This document shows positions 15,448 through 26,961 of a stretch of 64,000 nt of DNA, one piece after another. The notes under the pieces were generated by a model that saw only the letters and a list, made by a program, of their open reading frames with translations, made no database searches and had not been told where the DNA came from. Source of the stretch: Planctomycetota bacterium (GTDB taxonomy: Bacteria > Planctomycetota > Phycisphaerae > Sedimentisphaerales > Anaerohalosphaeraceae). Location of the stretch: positions 52,812 to 116,811 of the forward strand of contig JAKPDO010000003.1 in NCBI GenBank assembly GCA_029552545.1, written 5' to 3'. The position numbers were made by a program, and so were the translations under genes. The first letter of the stretch is position 1. Each line of letters begins with the position of its first letter.

Positions 15448-16140
15448 ATGGATAATTGGCTGCTTCTTGCCGCACAGGTGCATCGGTCGGCAAGTGCGGA
15501 TGTGAGTCTGGTTCGTCAGGTCATTGATTTATTGTGGGAGCAAATCACCGTTTTAACCTGGTTTCAGGCGGTATTGGCCATTTCCTTTGGGGTAGTTTAT
15601 TTGCTTTATGGATGGCGGATTTTTCGTGTTTTGGTTGTGATTTGCTTTGGGATGATTGGGATGTTCCTTGGAATGAAGGCGGGGGAGCGGTTCGGAAATG
15701 TGCCGGCAGGAGGGCTGGCGGGAACGGCTGTTTTTGCCTTTTTGGCCGTTCCGCTGATGAAATGGTGTGTCAGTTTCCTGGGAGCGGCTGCAGGGGGGCT
15801 TATTACCAGCGGGATTTGGTATGCCTGCCGACTTCCGGAGCAGTATATCTGGGCGGGGGCGATTATCGGAATTGTCGCGGGAGGAATGATTTCTTTTATC
15901 CTGCTGAAGGCCTCGGTGATGCTCTTTACGAGTCTGGGGGGCAGTCTGATTACGCTGGTAGGCGTGTTGGCACTGCTGCATGAATATGAGATGAACCGGC
16001 CGGAGCCGACGCACTACATTGAGGATTTGATTTATCTGCATCCGTGGTTTCTGCCGACGGTGATTATTGTGCCGACGCTGATTGGGATGTTTATTCAGCA
16101 CAAGTTCATCCAGCATTCTTCAAAATGGGATATCAAATAA
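15448..16140 (+). CDS. Polytopic membrane protein (DUF4203/TMEM198-like)
   Basis: The 230-aa protein has about six or seven hydrophobic helices, many glycine-rich (GMIGMFLGMKAG, GAAAGGLITSG, GAIIGIVAGGMIS). The pattern of paired glycine-rich helices resembles DUF4203/TMEM198-type membrane proteins, for which no activity is established. An N-terminal stretch of about 28 residues precedes the membrane part. The gene stands alone between tRNA-Leu and the convergent photolyase, 19 nt from the photolyase stop. A promoter with a homopolymeric G tract lies directly upstream. Confidence 0.75.
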   Translation: MDNWLLLAAQVHRSASADVSLVRQVIDLLWEQITVLTWFQAVLAISFGVVYLLYGWRIFRVLVVICFGMIGMFLGMKAGERFGNVPAGGLAGTAVFAFLAVPLMKWCVSFLGAAAGGLITSGIWYACRLPEQYIWAGAIIGIVAGGMISFILLKASVMLFTSLGGSLITLVGVLALLHEYEMNRPEPTHYIEDLIYLHPWFLPTVIIVPTLIGMFIQHKFIQHSSKWDIK

Positions 16141-16159
16141 TCCGCCGGAAGGCCGCAGA

Positions 16160-17521
16160 CTATTTCAGTTCTTCCTGCAGACGGCGGATTTTCTGCACGT
16201 ACAGGTCGGCCTTGAATTTGCGTTGGAGCCCTGCGGCGTTCATATAGCGGACCTGACCCAAGATGGGCCGTTCCTTCCAGGGGCGGTCGTGTTTGCCCAA
16301 ACACCAGGCAATTCCGGCATATCCGTTGGGGTCTCGGCCGTCCAGTTCATATTTGTCATTGAGGGTGACGAGAATGTCAAGGGCCTCTTCAGGGCGGCGG
16401 GTCCATTCGAGAACCTTCTTGCCCCAGTACATTCGCATATACCCGTGCATTTTCCCAGTCAGAACCATTTCCATTTGGGCGGCGTTCCAGTACGGGTCGG
16501 CTGTGGAGGCCGTCTCCAGCTGTTCGAGATTATAGAGAATCGGACGTTTGTCATGCGAATGATACCGCAGGGTTCGCTGAGCCCAATGGGGCAGGGCTTC
16601 GAAGTGGTCATATTGCGGGTTGTAGAAAACGAAATTGTGGCTCAGCTCCCGCCGGACGATGAGCTCTTCAAGAAAGGCCGCAGCGGCTTTTTCGTCTGCT
16701 TCGCGTGCGGCCAGGGCGATTTCCAGCGGAGAAATCTGGCCGAAATGCAGATAAGGGCTCAGGTTGGACTGACCGTCGAGGACGGGATTGTTTCGGGCTT
16801 TGTCATAGTCGGCCAGTTTGGTCTGGACGAAGTCAAGCAGACGCTGTCGGGCCTGCTGATAACCGCCTCGGAAGAAAGGAGAAGGCGGAACGGAACTGTC
16901 GATGCCCAGGGAGCGGGCCAGCTTGAGAGGATTGTCGATTTGGATGCTTTTTATCCGCAGCGAAAGCGAGGTCCGATGCGGTCGGGTCTCCTGCAGCGGA
17001 ACGAGAAATCGTTCCAGTTGACGATGGATGCGGGGACGAAGCGTTCCGGCGGAGTAATTTTCTTTTTCAGAGGCGGTCTCCACAGGGACAATCAGGTTGG
17101 CTGTGACTTCATACAAGGGGCAGTCGATTTTTTCCGCGACGGTACTGCGCCATTGACGCTGAATGCGCAGGTATCCTTCATCCGTAATCACCAAATCCGC
17201 TCGGGCGGCAAGGGTGGAAATGACATCCGCGGGATTGCCGACTTGAACGGCCAGCTGAATGCCTCGGCGGGCCAGCTGGGCCTGGGTTTCCTGAAGGCCT
17301 TCGAGCAGAAAGACATAATGACGCAGGTTGGCGTTCGGGAAGGCGTGCGTCAGTCCGAAAGCCGCCAAAAGCGGTTTTTGCCGTTCATTGGCGCAGCGGA
17401 CGGCATATTCGAGGGCATGATTGCAGACGGCCCGTTGGGCGCTTTGCATCCAATACAGAACGTATCCCCTGTTCTGGGCTTGGCGGCGGTTCAGGGTTCG
17501 AATCCGCTCCGGCTGAATCAT
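16160..17521 (-). CDS. phr: Class II CPD photolyase
   Basis: The 453-aa protein is a class II deoxyribodipyrimidine photolyase, which repairs UV-induced cyclobutane pyrimidine dimers with FAD and light. The N-terminal Rossmann-like antenna domain starts RGYVLYWMQSAQRA. The C-terminal FAD domain contains the class II hallmarks GYMRMYWGKKVLEW, DPNGYAGIAWCLGKHDRPW and FGKVRYMN-like FGQVRYMN (here LGQVRYMN). It begins 1 nt after the glnS stop on the same strand, so it is probably transcribed from the glnS promoter. Confidence 0.93.
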   Translation of the reverse strand: MIQPERIRTLNRRQAQNRGYVLYWMQSAQRAVCNHALEYAVRCANERQKPLLAAFGLTHAFPNANLRHYVFLLEGLQETQAQLARRGIQLAVQVGNPADVISTLAARADLVITDEGYLRIQRQWRSTVAEKIDCPLYEVTANLIVPVETASEKENYSAGTLRPRIHRQLERFLVPLQETRPHRTSLSLRIKSIQIDNPLKLARSLGIDSSVPPSPFFRGGYQQARQRLLDFVQTKLADYDKARNNPVLDGQSNLSPYLHFGQISPLEIALAAREADEKAAAAFLEELIVRRELSHNFVFYNPQYDHFEALPHWAQRTLRYHSHDKRPILYNLEQLETASTADPYWNAAQMEMVLTGKMHGYMRMYWGKKVLEWTRRPEEALDILVTLNDKYELDGRDPNGYAGIAWCLGKHDRPWKERPILGQVRYMNAAGLQRKFKADLYVQKIRRLQEELK

Positions 17522-17522
17522 G

Positions 17523-19232
<1,710 letters not shown>

Positions 19233-19379
19233 AGTTTTGCGACTTAATGTGTCCTGTTATTATCTATTCTTCTATCACTTTGGCTAATTGAAAGATAAAC
19301 TAAAGTATCTTTTGGGATTTTCAATAGAAAGTTTCAGATTTTGGGAAAGGGGGTGCGGAAATCGCCGGATGAAGATTTC

Positions 19380-19408
19380 TTGACTTTGGGGAGAGATTGA
19401 CCTATCTT
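19380..19408 (+). promoter_or_regulatory. Promoter of gltX
   Basis: TTGACT at 19380-19385, a 17-nt spacer and TATCTT at 19403-19408 predict a transcript start near 19415, about 25 nt before the gltX start codon. Confidence 0.6.
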
Positions 19409-19440
19409 GTCGGGTTTTCCGGAACTTATAAGAGGTTTTT

Positions 19441-21066
19441 ATGATTGTAACACGGTTTGCTCCCTCGCCGACGGGGTATCTGCATATCGGCGGAGCCCGC
19501 ACGGCGCTGTTTAACTGGCTTTTGGCCCGAAAAAGCGGCGGCAAATTTCTGCTGCGCATCGAGGATACCGACCTGAAGCGCAATACACCCACCGCGACTC
19601 AGCAGGTGTTAGCGGATTTACGCTGGCTGGGGATTGATTGGGATGAAGGTCCGGAAGTCGGGGGGCCCAACGGACCCTATTTCCAGTCGCAGCGGCTGGA
19701 GATTTATCAGCATTACGTCCGAAAGCTGATAGAAGAAAAGAAGGCCTATTACTGTTTTGATACGCCGGAGGAGATTGAACGGCTTCGTCGAGAGGCCGAG
19801 GCCAAAAAGCAGGTCTTTTTGTACCCGCGGCCGGCGCGTTTTCCGGAACCGGAAGAAGCCCGAAAAGCGCAGGCCCAGGGGCGACCCGTTACGGTGCGTC
19901 TGGCTGTAACGGAGACGGAGCCGATTGTGGTTCGGGATTTGCTCCGTGGGGATGTGGTGTTCAATCCGGCGGAAATCGGGGATTTTGTCATCTTAAAATC
20001 AGACGGTTTCCCGACCTATCATCTGGCGGTGGTGGTGGATGATGAACTGATGGGGGTTACGCATGTCATTCGGGGGCAGGAGCACCTGATGAATACCCCG
20101 AATCATCTTTTGCTCCAGCGGGCACTGGGCTTTCGAACACCGGCATACCTGCATATGTCCGTTACCGTCAGCGAAAGTGGGGGCAAACTGTCCAAGCGGG
20201 AAAGGCCCGAAGCCCTCCGAAAAGCAATTCAGGAGAAAAAAGGGGTTGATTTGGATGCGTTGGCCAAGGCCGCCGGCCTGAGCCGACAGGAGCTGGATTT
20301 GTTTTTGGCAGGGGAGAAAATGCCGGATATGCCGGCGATTGATGCGATGGCGGCATTTCTGGGCGTGCACCTGCCGGAAATTAACGTGGTGGATTTCCTC
20401 AAGAGCGGCTATCTGCCGGAGACGATGGTGAATTTCCTGGCCCTGCTCGGCTGGAGTCCGGCCGGCGGGCAGGAGATTATGGACCGTCAGGAATTGATTG
20501 AGGCCTTTGACCTGAGCCGCCTGAACAAGTCCAACAGTCTGTTCGACCGCAAGAAGCTGCTGGCCTTCAATACGGAACACATCAAACGGGTGCCGCTGAA
20601 AACCCTGGTGCGTCATTTTCGGGTCTTTTTGGAGGCGACCGGTTCGCCTGTGGCGGCAGCGGATGATGCGATGCTGGAGCATCTGATTCGGATTAATGAA
20701 GGCGCCCGGACGCTGGCCCAGATTGAGGAAAAGTGCCGCTTTGCTTTTACGGCGGATGAGGCCGTTGCCTATGACCCGGAGGCAGTGAAAAAGGTGTTGC
20801 AGAAAGAAGGGGCGATCGATATTCTGAAGACGATTGCTCAGCGGCTCCGGGAGCTCAAAGAGTTTACGGCGGAATCGCTGGAAGTAATGCTGCGGAATCT
20901 GGCGGAGGAAAAACAGGCCGGTCTGGGCAAAGTCGCTCAGCCGCTTCGGGTGGCGATTACGGGAACGATGATTAGCCCGCCGATTTTTGATGCGGTCAAT
21001 CTTCTGGGGCTGGAGCGGACGGTGAAACGGATTGAACGAGCGATTCAACTTTTCGGCCATGCGTAA
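19441..21066 (+). CDS. gltX: Glutamyl-tRNA synthetase with an inserted helix-turn-helix-like segment
   Basis: GltX charges tRNA-Glu. The HIGH motif is in PSPTGYLHIGGAR at residues 8-20 and the KMSKS counterpart is KLSKR at about 247-251. After that motif the usual family sequence goes almost directly to the GYLPEALLNYLALLGW-like region. Here about 65 residues are inserted first (roughly 252-318), including AKAAGLSRQELDLFLAGEK and AIDAMAAFLGV, which look like an XRE-type helix-turn-helix. The anticodon-binding C-terminal domain follows and seems complete. At 541 aa the protein is longer than most bacterial GltX. A good promoter lies upstream. Confidence 0.95.
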   Translation: MIVTRFAPSPTGYLHIGGARTALFNWLLARKSGGKFLLRIEDTDLKRNTPTATQQVLADLRWLGIDWDEGPEVGGPNGPYFQSQRLEIYQHYVRKLIEEKKAYYCFDTPEEIERLRREAEAKKQVFLYPRPARFPEPEEARKAQAQGRPVTVRLAVTETEPIVVRDLLRGDVVFNPAEIGDFVILKSDGFPTYHLAVVVDDELMGVTHVIRGQEHLMNTPNHLLLQRALGFRTPAYLHMSVTVSESGGKLSKRERPEALRKAIQEKKGVDLDALAKAAGLSRQELDLFLAGEKMPDMPAIDAMAAFLGVHLPEINVVDFLKSGYLPETMVNFLALLGWSPAGGQEIMDRQELIEAFDLSRLNKSNSLFDRKKLLAFNTEHIKRVPLKTLVRHFRVFLEATGSPVAAADDAMLEHLIRINEGARTLAQIEEKCRFAFTADEAVAYDPEAVKKVLQKEGAIDILKTIAQRLRELKEFTAESLEVMLRNLAEEKQAGLGKVAQPLRVAITGTMISPPIFDAVNLLGLERTVKRIERAIQLFGHA

Positions 21067-21080
21067 AGAAAGGGGATGCG

Positions 21081-21986
21081 ATGTCATTGCTGGTGACCGG
21101 TTCGGTTGGAATTGATACGGTACGGACGCCGTTCGGATACAACGAAGACTGTATCGGCGGCTCGGCGGTCCATTTTGCAATGGGGGCCGGAATTTTTACA
21201 GATGTCAAGTTCCTTGGCGTTGTCGGGGAGGATTTTCCATTTGATTTGAAGGAAATTTTCCAGGGCCGACGGGTGGATTTGACGGGGCTGGAAATCCGCA
21301 AGGGCAGCAAGACATTTCGCTGGTGCGGTTCCTATCAGGGGGATATGAATGAGGCCCGTACAGAATCGGTAGAGCTGAATGTGTTAGCCGAAGCACCGCC
21401 GCGGATTCCGGACAGTTATCTGGACTGTGAATATGTCTTCCTGGCCAATACAGCGCCGGCCCTTCAGATGGAGCTGCTCAGCCAGCTGGGCAGTCCGGCG
21501 TTTGTAGCGGCGGACACAATGAATCATTGGATAGTCACGGCCAATGACGATTTGAAAGAGCTGCTGGACCGGATTGATATGCTCATTCTCAATGACGGAG
21601 AAGCTCGTCTTCTCACAGGCCAGCAGAATCTGATTACAGCGGCCAAGCGAATCCTCGAGATGGGGCCCCGTTTTGTGGTGATTAAGAAGGGTGAACACGG
21701 CTCGATGATGTACACACGGGAGGGAGACTGCTTTATCCTGCCGGCTTATCCGACACCGGTGGTGATTGACCCGACCGGGGCAGGCGATTCCTTCGCCGGC
21801 GGGATGATGGGCTATCTGGCCCAGTCGGACCGCGTGGATGTCATCTCGCTTCGCAATGCAATTGTGTATGGGACCGTGGTGGCATCATTTACCATCGGGG
21901 ATTTTTCCATTTATGGGATTCGTTCGGCGACCCGGGAAATGATTGACGACCGGTTTGACTTTATGCGGAAAGTGACGCAGTTTTAG
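21081..21986 (+). CDS. PfkB-family carbohydrate kinase
   Basis: This 301-aa ribokinase-like protein has the two PfkB signatures: the glycine-rich GGSAVHFAMGAGIF region near residues 23-36 and the C-terminal DPTGAGDSFAGG, with the catalytic aspartate at the second D. It begins MSLLVTGSVGIDT and has GEARLLTG in the middle, as in sugar and adenosine kinase relatives. The substrate cannot be assigned with confidence. The gene follows gltX by 14 nt with an AAAGGGG ribosome binding site and probably belongs to the same transcript. Confidence 0.9.
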   Translation: MSLLVTGSVGIDTVRTPFGYNEDCIGGSAVHFAMGAGIFTDVKFLGVVGEDFPFDLKEIFQGRRVDLTGLEIRKGSKTFRWCGSYQGDMNEARTESVELNVLAEAPPRIPDSYLDCEYVFLANTAPALQMELLSQLGSPAFVAADTMNHWIVTANDDLKELLDRIDMLILNDGEARLLTGQQNLITAAKRILEMGPRFVVIKKGEHGSMMYTREGDCFILPAYPTPVVIDPTGAGDSFAGGMMGYLAQSDRVDVISLRNAIVYGTVVASFTIGDFSIYGIRSATREMIDDRFDFMRKVTQF

Positions 21987-22012
21987 AATGTCTGACCCCG
22001 ACAGGGCTTGTT

Positions 22013-22570
22013 ATGCGCCTTTTTATTGCGGTGGATGTGGATGAGCAGGTTCGCAGACAGCTGGCTTCTGTGCAGAAGCAGATGCGTCAGGCATTTTCCG
22101 GTCCGGGTGTGAAGTGGGTCAATCCGGACCTGATTCACTTGACGCTGAAGTTTTTGGGAGAGGTGCCGGATCGGGATGTGCCGCAGGTCTGCCGGCTGAC
22201 GGAGGAAACCGCCCATAGGCATTCCCCGTTTGAGATACGGGTCCAGGGAATCGGAACGTTCGGAAAACCGCCTCGTGTGCTCTGGGTCGGCGTGCTGGAC
22301 TCGGAGAAGCTGGCGGCTCTTGCAGAAGATATCGAAAAGACCTTTGAAAAGGCCGGCTGGCCGCGAGAGGAAAAGGGCTTCAGTGCCCATTTAACCCTGG
22401 CCCGCATCAAAGACCCCAAGGCAGGCGGAGCCGTTGAGCGGGCTGTTCAGACGCAGCCGCCCCGCACATTCGGAGATGTCTGGGTTGATCAGGTAGTGGT
22501 TTATGAAAGTCAGCTGTCGGCGGGAGGGCCGATTTACACGCCTGCCGGAAAATATGACTTAAACGGATAA
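22013..22570 (+). CDS. thpR: RNA 2',3'-cyclic phosphodiesterase
   Basis: The 185-aa protein belongs to the 2H phosphoesterase superfamily (ThpR/LigT). Both catalytic histidine motifs are present: HLTLKFLG near residue 43 and HLTLARIK near residue 125. These enzymes hydrolyse 2',3'-cyclic phosphate RNA ends and can ligate tRNA halves in vitro. Length is normal. It lies 26 nt after the PfkB kinase and 25 nt before recA. Confidence 0.93.
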   Translation: MRLFIAVDVDEQVRRQLASVQKQMRQAFSGPGVKWVNPDLIHLTLKFLGEVPDRDVPQVCRLTEETAHRHSPFEIRVQGIGTFGKPPRVLWVGVLDSEKLAALAEDIEKTFEKAGWPREEKGFSAHLTLARIKDPKAGGAVERAVQTQPPRTFGDVWVDQVVVYESQLSAGGPIYTPAGKYDLNG

Positions 22571-22595
22571 AAAACACGCAGAAGAGGATTATGCT

Positions 22596-23663
22596 ATGGC
22601 CAAAGAGGTAAAGAAAAAAACGACAGGAAAAAAAGAAACCGCCGCAGCACCCGAAAAAACATCCGTAAAGTCGGATGCTCTGGATCGGGCAATTGCCCAG
22701 ATTGAAAAGCAGTATGGGACCGGTTCCATTATGAAGATGGATGACGGGACCCCTCGCCGAATTGAAGGCATATCAACCGGGGCTTTGTCGCTGGATTTGG
22801 CGCTGGGCGGAGGCGGGATTCCGAGAGGCCGTGTAATTGAGTTTTTCGGACCGGAATCCTCCGGAAAAACCACACTGGCCCTTCATGCGATTGCCAACGC
22901 CCAAAAGGCAGGGGGAGTGGCGGCTTTTATTGATGCAGAACATGCCCTCGATCCGACGTGGGCCAAAAAGCTGGGCGTGGATATTTCCTCGCTTCTGATC
23001 AGCCAGCCGGATACCGGCGAGCAGGCGCTGGATATCGCCGAGATGCTGATTAAGTCGAATGCGGTCGATATTATCGTGATTGATTCCGTGGCGGCTCTGG
23101 TGCCCGCGGCGGAACTGCAGGGGGATATGGGGCAAAGCCATGTCGGCCTGCAGGCACGGCTGATGAGCCAGGCCCTCCGGAAATTGACCGGTGCTATCAG
23201 CAAGAGCAAGACCTGCCTGATTTTCATCAACCAGATTCGAATGAAGATTGGGGTGATGTTCGGCAACCCGGAAACGACGCCCGGCGGCAACGCCCTGAAG
23301 TTTTATGCATCAGTACGCGTTGATATTCGCCGGGTGGAGACATTGAAGGATGCCAAAGGCGAGGCGATTGGAAACCGGGTACGCGCTCGGGTGGTGAAAA
23401 ACAAGGTGGCAGCCCCCTTCAAGTCGGCGGAATTCGATATTCTCTTTGACCGGGGTATTTGTGCGATGGGGGATTTGCTGGATTTGGCGGCCGAATGCGG
23501 AGTGCTGACCAAGAGCGGGGCCTGGTATCTGTACGGCGACAAGAAGGTGGGGCAGGGCCGCGATAACGCACGGCTGTATCTGGAGCAGAATCCGGAGTTT
23601 GCCGAGGAATTGAAAGAGAAAATCCTGGTTGTACGGGGTTTGGCTGAACCGAAAGAAGAATAA
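22596..23663 (+). CDS. recA: Recombinase A
   Basis: RecA forms nucleoprotein filaments on single-stranded DNA for strand exchange and SOS induction. The 355-aa product starts with a lysine- and alanine-rich tail of about 25 residues and has Walker [10 protein letters not shown] near residue 86. Other family segments are [15 protein letters not shown], the [11 protein letters not shown]alker B, and L2-loop residues ending in [12 protein letters not shown]. Everything needed is in place. No clear LexA-type site was identified upstream. It is followed after 13 nt by alaS. Confidence 0.98.
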   Translation: MAKEVKKKTTGKKETAAAPEKTSVKSDALDRAIAQIEKQYGTGSIMKMDDGTPRRIEGISTGALSLDLALGGGGIPRGRVIEFFGPESSGKTTLALHAIANAQKAGGVAAFIDAEHALDPTWAKKLGVDISSLLISQPDTGEQALDIAEMLIKSNAVDIIVIDSVAALVPAAELQGDMGQSHVGLQARLMSQALRKLTGAISKSKTCLIFINQIRMKIGVMFGNPETTPGGNALKFYASVRVDIRRVETLKDAKGEAIGNRVRARVVKNKVAAPFKSAEFDILFDRGICAMGDLLDLAAECGVLTKSGAWYLYGDKKVGQGRDNARLYLEQNPEFAEELKEKILVVRGLAEPKEE

Positions 23664-23676
23664 AGCGGGAAGAAAC

Positions 23677-26391
23677 GTGCACAGCAACGAGATTCGCAGG
23701 TCGTTTATCGAGTTTTTTGAACAGCGGGGGCATCGGTTTATTCCGAGTTGGCCGGTCGTGCCGGTCGGAGATGATACGCTGCTGTTTACCAATGCCGGAA
23801 TGAACCAGTTCAAGGATATCTTTCTGGGGTTCCGCAAGCCGGACTGCGGCCGGGCCGTTAACAGCCAGAAATGCATCCGGGTCAGCGGCAAGCACAACGA
23901 CCTCGAAGAAGTAGGGCTGGACACCTATCACCATACGTTCTTCGAGATGCTCGGCAACTGGTCGTTCGATGATTATTTCAAGGCTGAAGCCATTGAGTGG
24001 GCCTGGGAACTGCTGACGAAAGGATACGGCATCGACCCTGGCCGTCTTTGGGCAACGGTTTTTGCAGGCGACCGAGAAGACGGTTCCGAGCCGGATGAGG
24101 AAGCGGCGGCCCTGTGGACGAAGGTAACGCCCCTTCCGAAAGAGCGGATTTTGTTCTGCGGACGCAAGGACAATTTCTGGGAGATGGGCTCCAGCGGCCC
24201 CTGCGGGCCTTGCAGCGAAATTCACATTGATTTGGGGCCGGACCGGTGTGATATGCAGGGGGTACCGGGCCATCAATGCCGCGTCAACGGCGGCTGCTCC
24301 CGCTTTATCGAGCTGTGGAATCTGGTGTTTATTCAGTTTCACCGCAGACCGGACGGAAAACTGGAGCGTCTGAGTGCAAATTATGTGGATACCGGCGCCG
24401 GGCTGGAGCGCATCACGGCCGTGCTGCAGAATAAGCGGAGCAATTACGATACAGACTTATTCCTGCCGCTGATTCAGGCGACGCAGGACCTGTGCAAAAT
24501 CCAATATACGTCTCAGCTGGGCAAGAAGACGGACAACGCATTCCGTGTGATTGCCGACCATATCCGGACCCTAACATTTGCAATTGCTGACGGTGTAACG
24601 CCCAGCAATGAAGGCCGGGGATATGTGATTCGCCGGATTCTGCGAAGGGCGGCACGGTTTGGACGGACCCTCGACCTGCACGAGCCGTTTCTGTATAAGC
24701 TGGTGGATGTACTGGCGGACTCGATGGGCGGGCATTTCCCTGAATTAAGGCAGCGGCGGGAGTTTGTCAGCCGGGTGATTGAGGCGGAGGAAAGCTCGTT
24801 CGGCCGGACGCTGGACCGCGGTCTCGAGCTCTTTGCCGCGGCGGCGGAGAAGGCCTCCAAATCAAAGGAGCGAACGATTTCCGGCCAAGACGCCTTCCGG
24901 CTGTATGACACCTACGGTTTCCCGCTGGATTTGACGGAGCTGATGGCTCGAGAACAGGGGCTGAAAGTTGATACAAATGGCTTTGAGCAGCTGATGGAGC
25001 AGCAGCGGTCGATGGCCAGAGCGGCTCAGAAAGGCGGGACCCTGACGGCATTGCTCAGCGGTGTGCAGCTGCCCGCAACGGAGGATTCGCTCAAATATCA
25101 GACCGAGCAGTGTACGGCCCGAATTGCCGGCTGGATTGATGAAGAAGGGTTTCACCGCGAAGGGATAATCCCATCCGGGAAGGAAGACATTGCGTTGATT
25201 CTGGACCGAACCTGCTTTTATGCCGAGTCCGGCGGTCAGGTCGGGGATTGCGGACGGATTGAGTCGCCGGAAGGAGTCTTTGCGGTCAAGACGACGGAAA
25301 AGGCATCCGATTGCGTCCTTCATCGCGGGAAGGTTGCCTCCGGCTCTCTGCAAGTCGGCCAGACCGTCAAGGGAAGCGTCGATACCGGACGCAGGCAGTC
25401 CAGAAAGAATCATACGGCTACACATCTGCTGCAATGGGCACTGCGCCAGGTCCTCGGCGATTCCGTGCATCAGCAGGGCTCCCTCGTCTGCCCGGACTAT
25501 TTCCGGTTTGATTTTACCTGGCCCAAGGCCCTGACGAAGGAAGAAATCCGAAAGATTGAAGACCTCGTTCAGCAGAAAATCGAGGAGGACCATCCGGTTT
25601 ATACGGCAGTTCTTCCGATTGAGCAAGCCAAACAATTAGGGGCGATGGCTCTTTTTGGGGAAAAATACGGACAACAGGTGCGGGTTATTGCGATTGGGGC
25701 TTGTTCGAACGAGACGCTCTCTGAAGCGTTCAGCAAGGAATTTTGCGGCGGCACCCACGTGGAGCGAACAGGGCTCATCGGCGGCTTTGCAGTTCTCAAA
25801 GAGGAAAGCATTTCCGCGGGGGTGCGAAGAATTACGGGCCTGACGGGCCGTGCACTGATGGAGCATCTGCGGCGGCGAAGCCAAATCGTGGATGAATTGG
25901 TGGAAACACTGAAAACGCCGGCTGAACAAATTTCGGCACGAGTGAAAAAGGTGCTGGAGGACAACAAGAATCTGCAGAAACAGCTCAAAAGCGGGGCGGT
26001 TCGCGGCGGAAATGACCCGCTGACCGAAGCCGGTGCTTTGCTGGAGAAGGCCCGGCGAATCGGACAAACGGCTGTTGTGGTTGGAGAACTTGCCCCCGCA
26101 CCGGCCGAGCAGCTGCGGACGGCCATTGACAGCATCAAGAAAAAGGCCGGCTCGGCGGCGGTTGTTCTGGCGGTCAGGGAGGAGGACAGCAAGGTGTTGC
26201 TGCTGGCAGGGGTGACCGATGATTTGATTCAGAAAGGAATCAGGGCGGGTGATATTGTCAAAGAGATTGCTCCGATTGTCGGCGGCGGGGGCGGCGGAAG
26301 ACCCCAGATGGCTCAGGCCGGCGGCAAAGACCCGTCGAAAATCCAGGAAGCCCTCGAAAAAGCCGAAGAATTTATCGTCAAACAGCTGTAG
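23677..26391 (+). CDS. alaS: Alanyl-tRNA synthetase
   Basis: AlaRS charges tRNA-Ala and edits mischarged serine and glycine. The probable start is the GTG at 23677 (MHSNEIRRSFIEFFEQRGH), giving 904 aa; an upstream in-frame codon lies within recA. The class II core includes LLFTNAGMNQFKD, HHTFFEMLGNWSF and the GAGLERI motif 3. The editing site has HTATH near residue 579 and CGGTHV near residue 690. The C-terminal DHHA1-type region ends with a glycine-rich GGGGGGRPQMAQAGG. The recA-alaS order is common in bacteria. Confidence 0.97.
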   Translation: MHSNEIRRSFIEFFEQRGHRFIPSWPVVPVGDDTLLFTNAGMNQFKDIFLGFRKPDCGRAVNSQKCIRVSGKHNDLEEVGLDTYHHTFFEMLGNWSFDDYFKAEAIEWAWELLTKGYGIDPGRLWATVFAGDREDGSEPDEEAAALWTKVTPLPKERILFCGRKDNFWEMGSSGPCGPCSEIHIDLGPDRCDMQGVPGHQCRVNGGCSRFIELWNLVFIQFHRRPDGKLERLSANYVDTGAGLERITAVLQNKRSNYDTDLFLPLIQATQDLCKIQYTSQLGKKTDNAFRVIADHIRTLTFAIADGVTPSNEGRGYVIRRILRRAARFGRTLDLHEPFLYKLVDVLADSMGGHFPELRQRREFVSRVIEAEESSFGRTLDRGLELFAAAAEKASKSKERTISGQDAFRLYDTYGFPLDLTELMAREQGLKVDTNGFEQLMEQQRSMARAAQKGGTLTALLSGVQLPATEDSLKYQTEQCTARIAGWIDEEGFHREGIIPSGKEDIALILDRTCFYAESGGQVGDCGRIESPEGVFAVKTTEKASDCVLHRGKVASGSLQVGQTVKGSVDTGRRQSRKNHTATHLLQWALRQVLGDSVHQQGSLVCPDYFRFDFTWPKALTKEEIRKIEDLVQQKIEEDHPVYTAVLPIEQAKQLGAMALFGEKYGQQVRVIAIGACSNETLSEAFSKEFCGGTHVERTGLIGGFAVLKEESISAGVRRITGLTGRALMEHLRRRSQIVDELVETLKTPAEQISARVKKVLEDNKNLQKQLKSGAVRGGNDPLTEAGALLEKARRIGQTAVVVGELAPAPAEQLRTAIDSIKKKAGSAAVVLAVREEDSKVLLLAGVTDDLIQKGIRAGDIVKEIAPIVGGGGGGRPQMAQAGGKDPSKIQEALEKAEEFIVKQL

Positions 26392-26398
26392 GATTCTG

Positions 26399-26929
26399 AT
26401 GACGAAAGGTTCAATACCTGCCGTCGAGGATTACCGGCGGCTTCGGGAAGAAGCGGATGCGATTGCAGCCCGGCTGACAGAGGTTCACGGCAGCCAGATT
26501 GTTTGTCGGGCGGGGTGCACAGACTGCTGTCAGAATCTGTCGGTCTGGCCGGTGGAGTTTTATGCCGTTTTGGAGGACCTGCGTGCCGCCGGCTGTTCCC
26601 ATCTGGTTTTTGACGAATCGGCCTCTTGCGGTTTTCTAAAGGACGGACTGTGTCAGATTTATCCCTTTCGTCCGCTGATTTGCCGCACGCACGGACTGCC
26701 GATTGCCTTCGAAATTGAAACAGCGGAAATCGCCGTATCATTTTGTCCGAAAAATTTTCAGGATTGGGAGCAGAAGGGACTCACATTCGGTCCGGACAAT
26801 ACCCTGCCGATAGACCGGCTCAACGAGCGGCTCAGCCAAATTCACCTTTGTTTTCTTGAAGAGTCCGGGGACAAATTTTTGACCGCCAATTCACGAATTC
26901 CCTTAAAAAAACTGGTGGAGCTGCTCTGA
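26399..26929 (+). CDS. YkgJ-family cysteine-cluster protein
   Basis: This 176-aa protein (ATG at 26399, 7 nt after alaS) has the zinc/iron-chelating YkgJ pattern: CRAGCTDCCQN near residues 36-46, then CGFLKDGLCQIYPFRPLICRTHG, then a last cysteine in SFCPKNF. The family is thought to bind a metal cluster through these cysteines, but its role is unclear. It converges on the HAD gene with a 3-nt gap, and the two stops lie in a strong hairpin. Confidence 0.85.
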   Translation: MTKGSIPAVEDYRRLREEADAIAARLTEVHGSQIVCRAGCTDCCQNLSVWPVEFYAVLEDLRAAGCSHLVFDESASCGFLKDGLCQIYPFRPLICRTHGLPIAFEIETAEIAVSFCPKNFQDWEQKGLTFGPDNTLPIDRLNERLSQIHLCFLEESGDKFLTANSRIPLKKLVELL

Positions 26930-26961
26930 ACATCAGGCGGAGCGGGCCTCTGCCGATGTTC
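26928..26961. terminator. Bidirectional terminator between ykgJ-type and HAD genes
   Basis: GAACATC (26928-26934) pairs with GATGTTC (26955-26961). Inside, GGCGGAG pairs with CTCTGCC through one G-T wobble, giving about 14 bp with a single bulged A and a CGGGC loop. A T6 run follows on the plus strand near 26970, and an A7 run (T7 for the minus transcript) lies near 26905. Confidence 0.65.

Noticed and set aside
19999..21180. A 393-codon minus-strand frame opposite gltX
   Set aside because: Shadow of the GluRS gene, without domain similarity.
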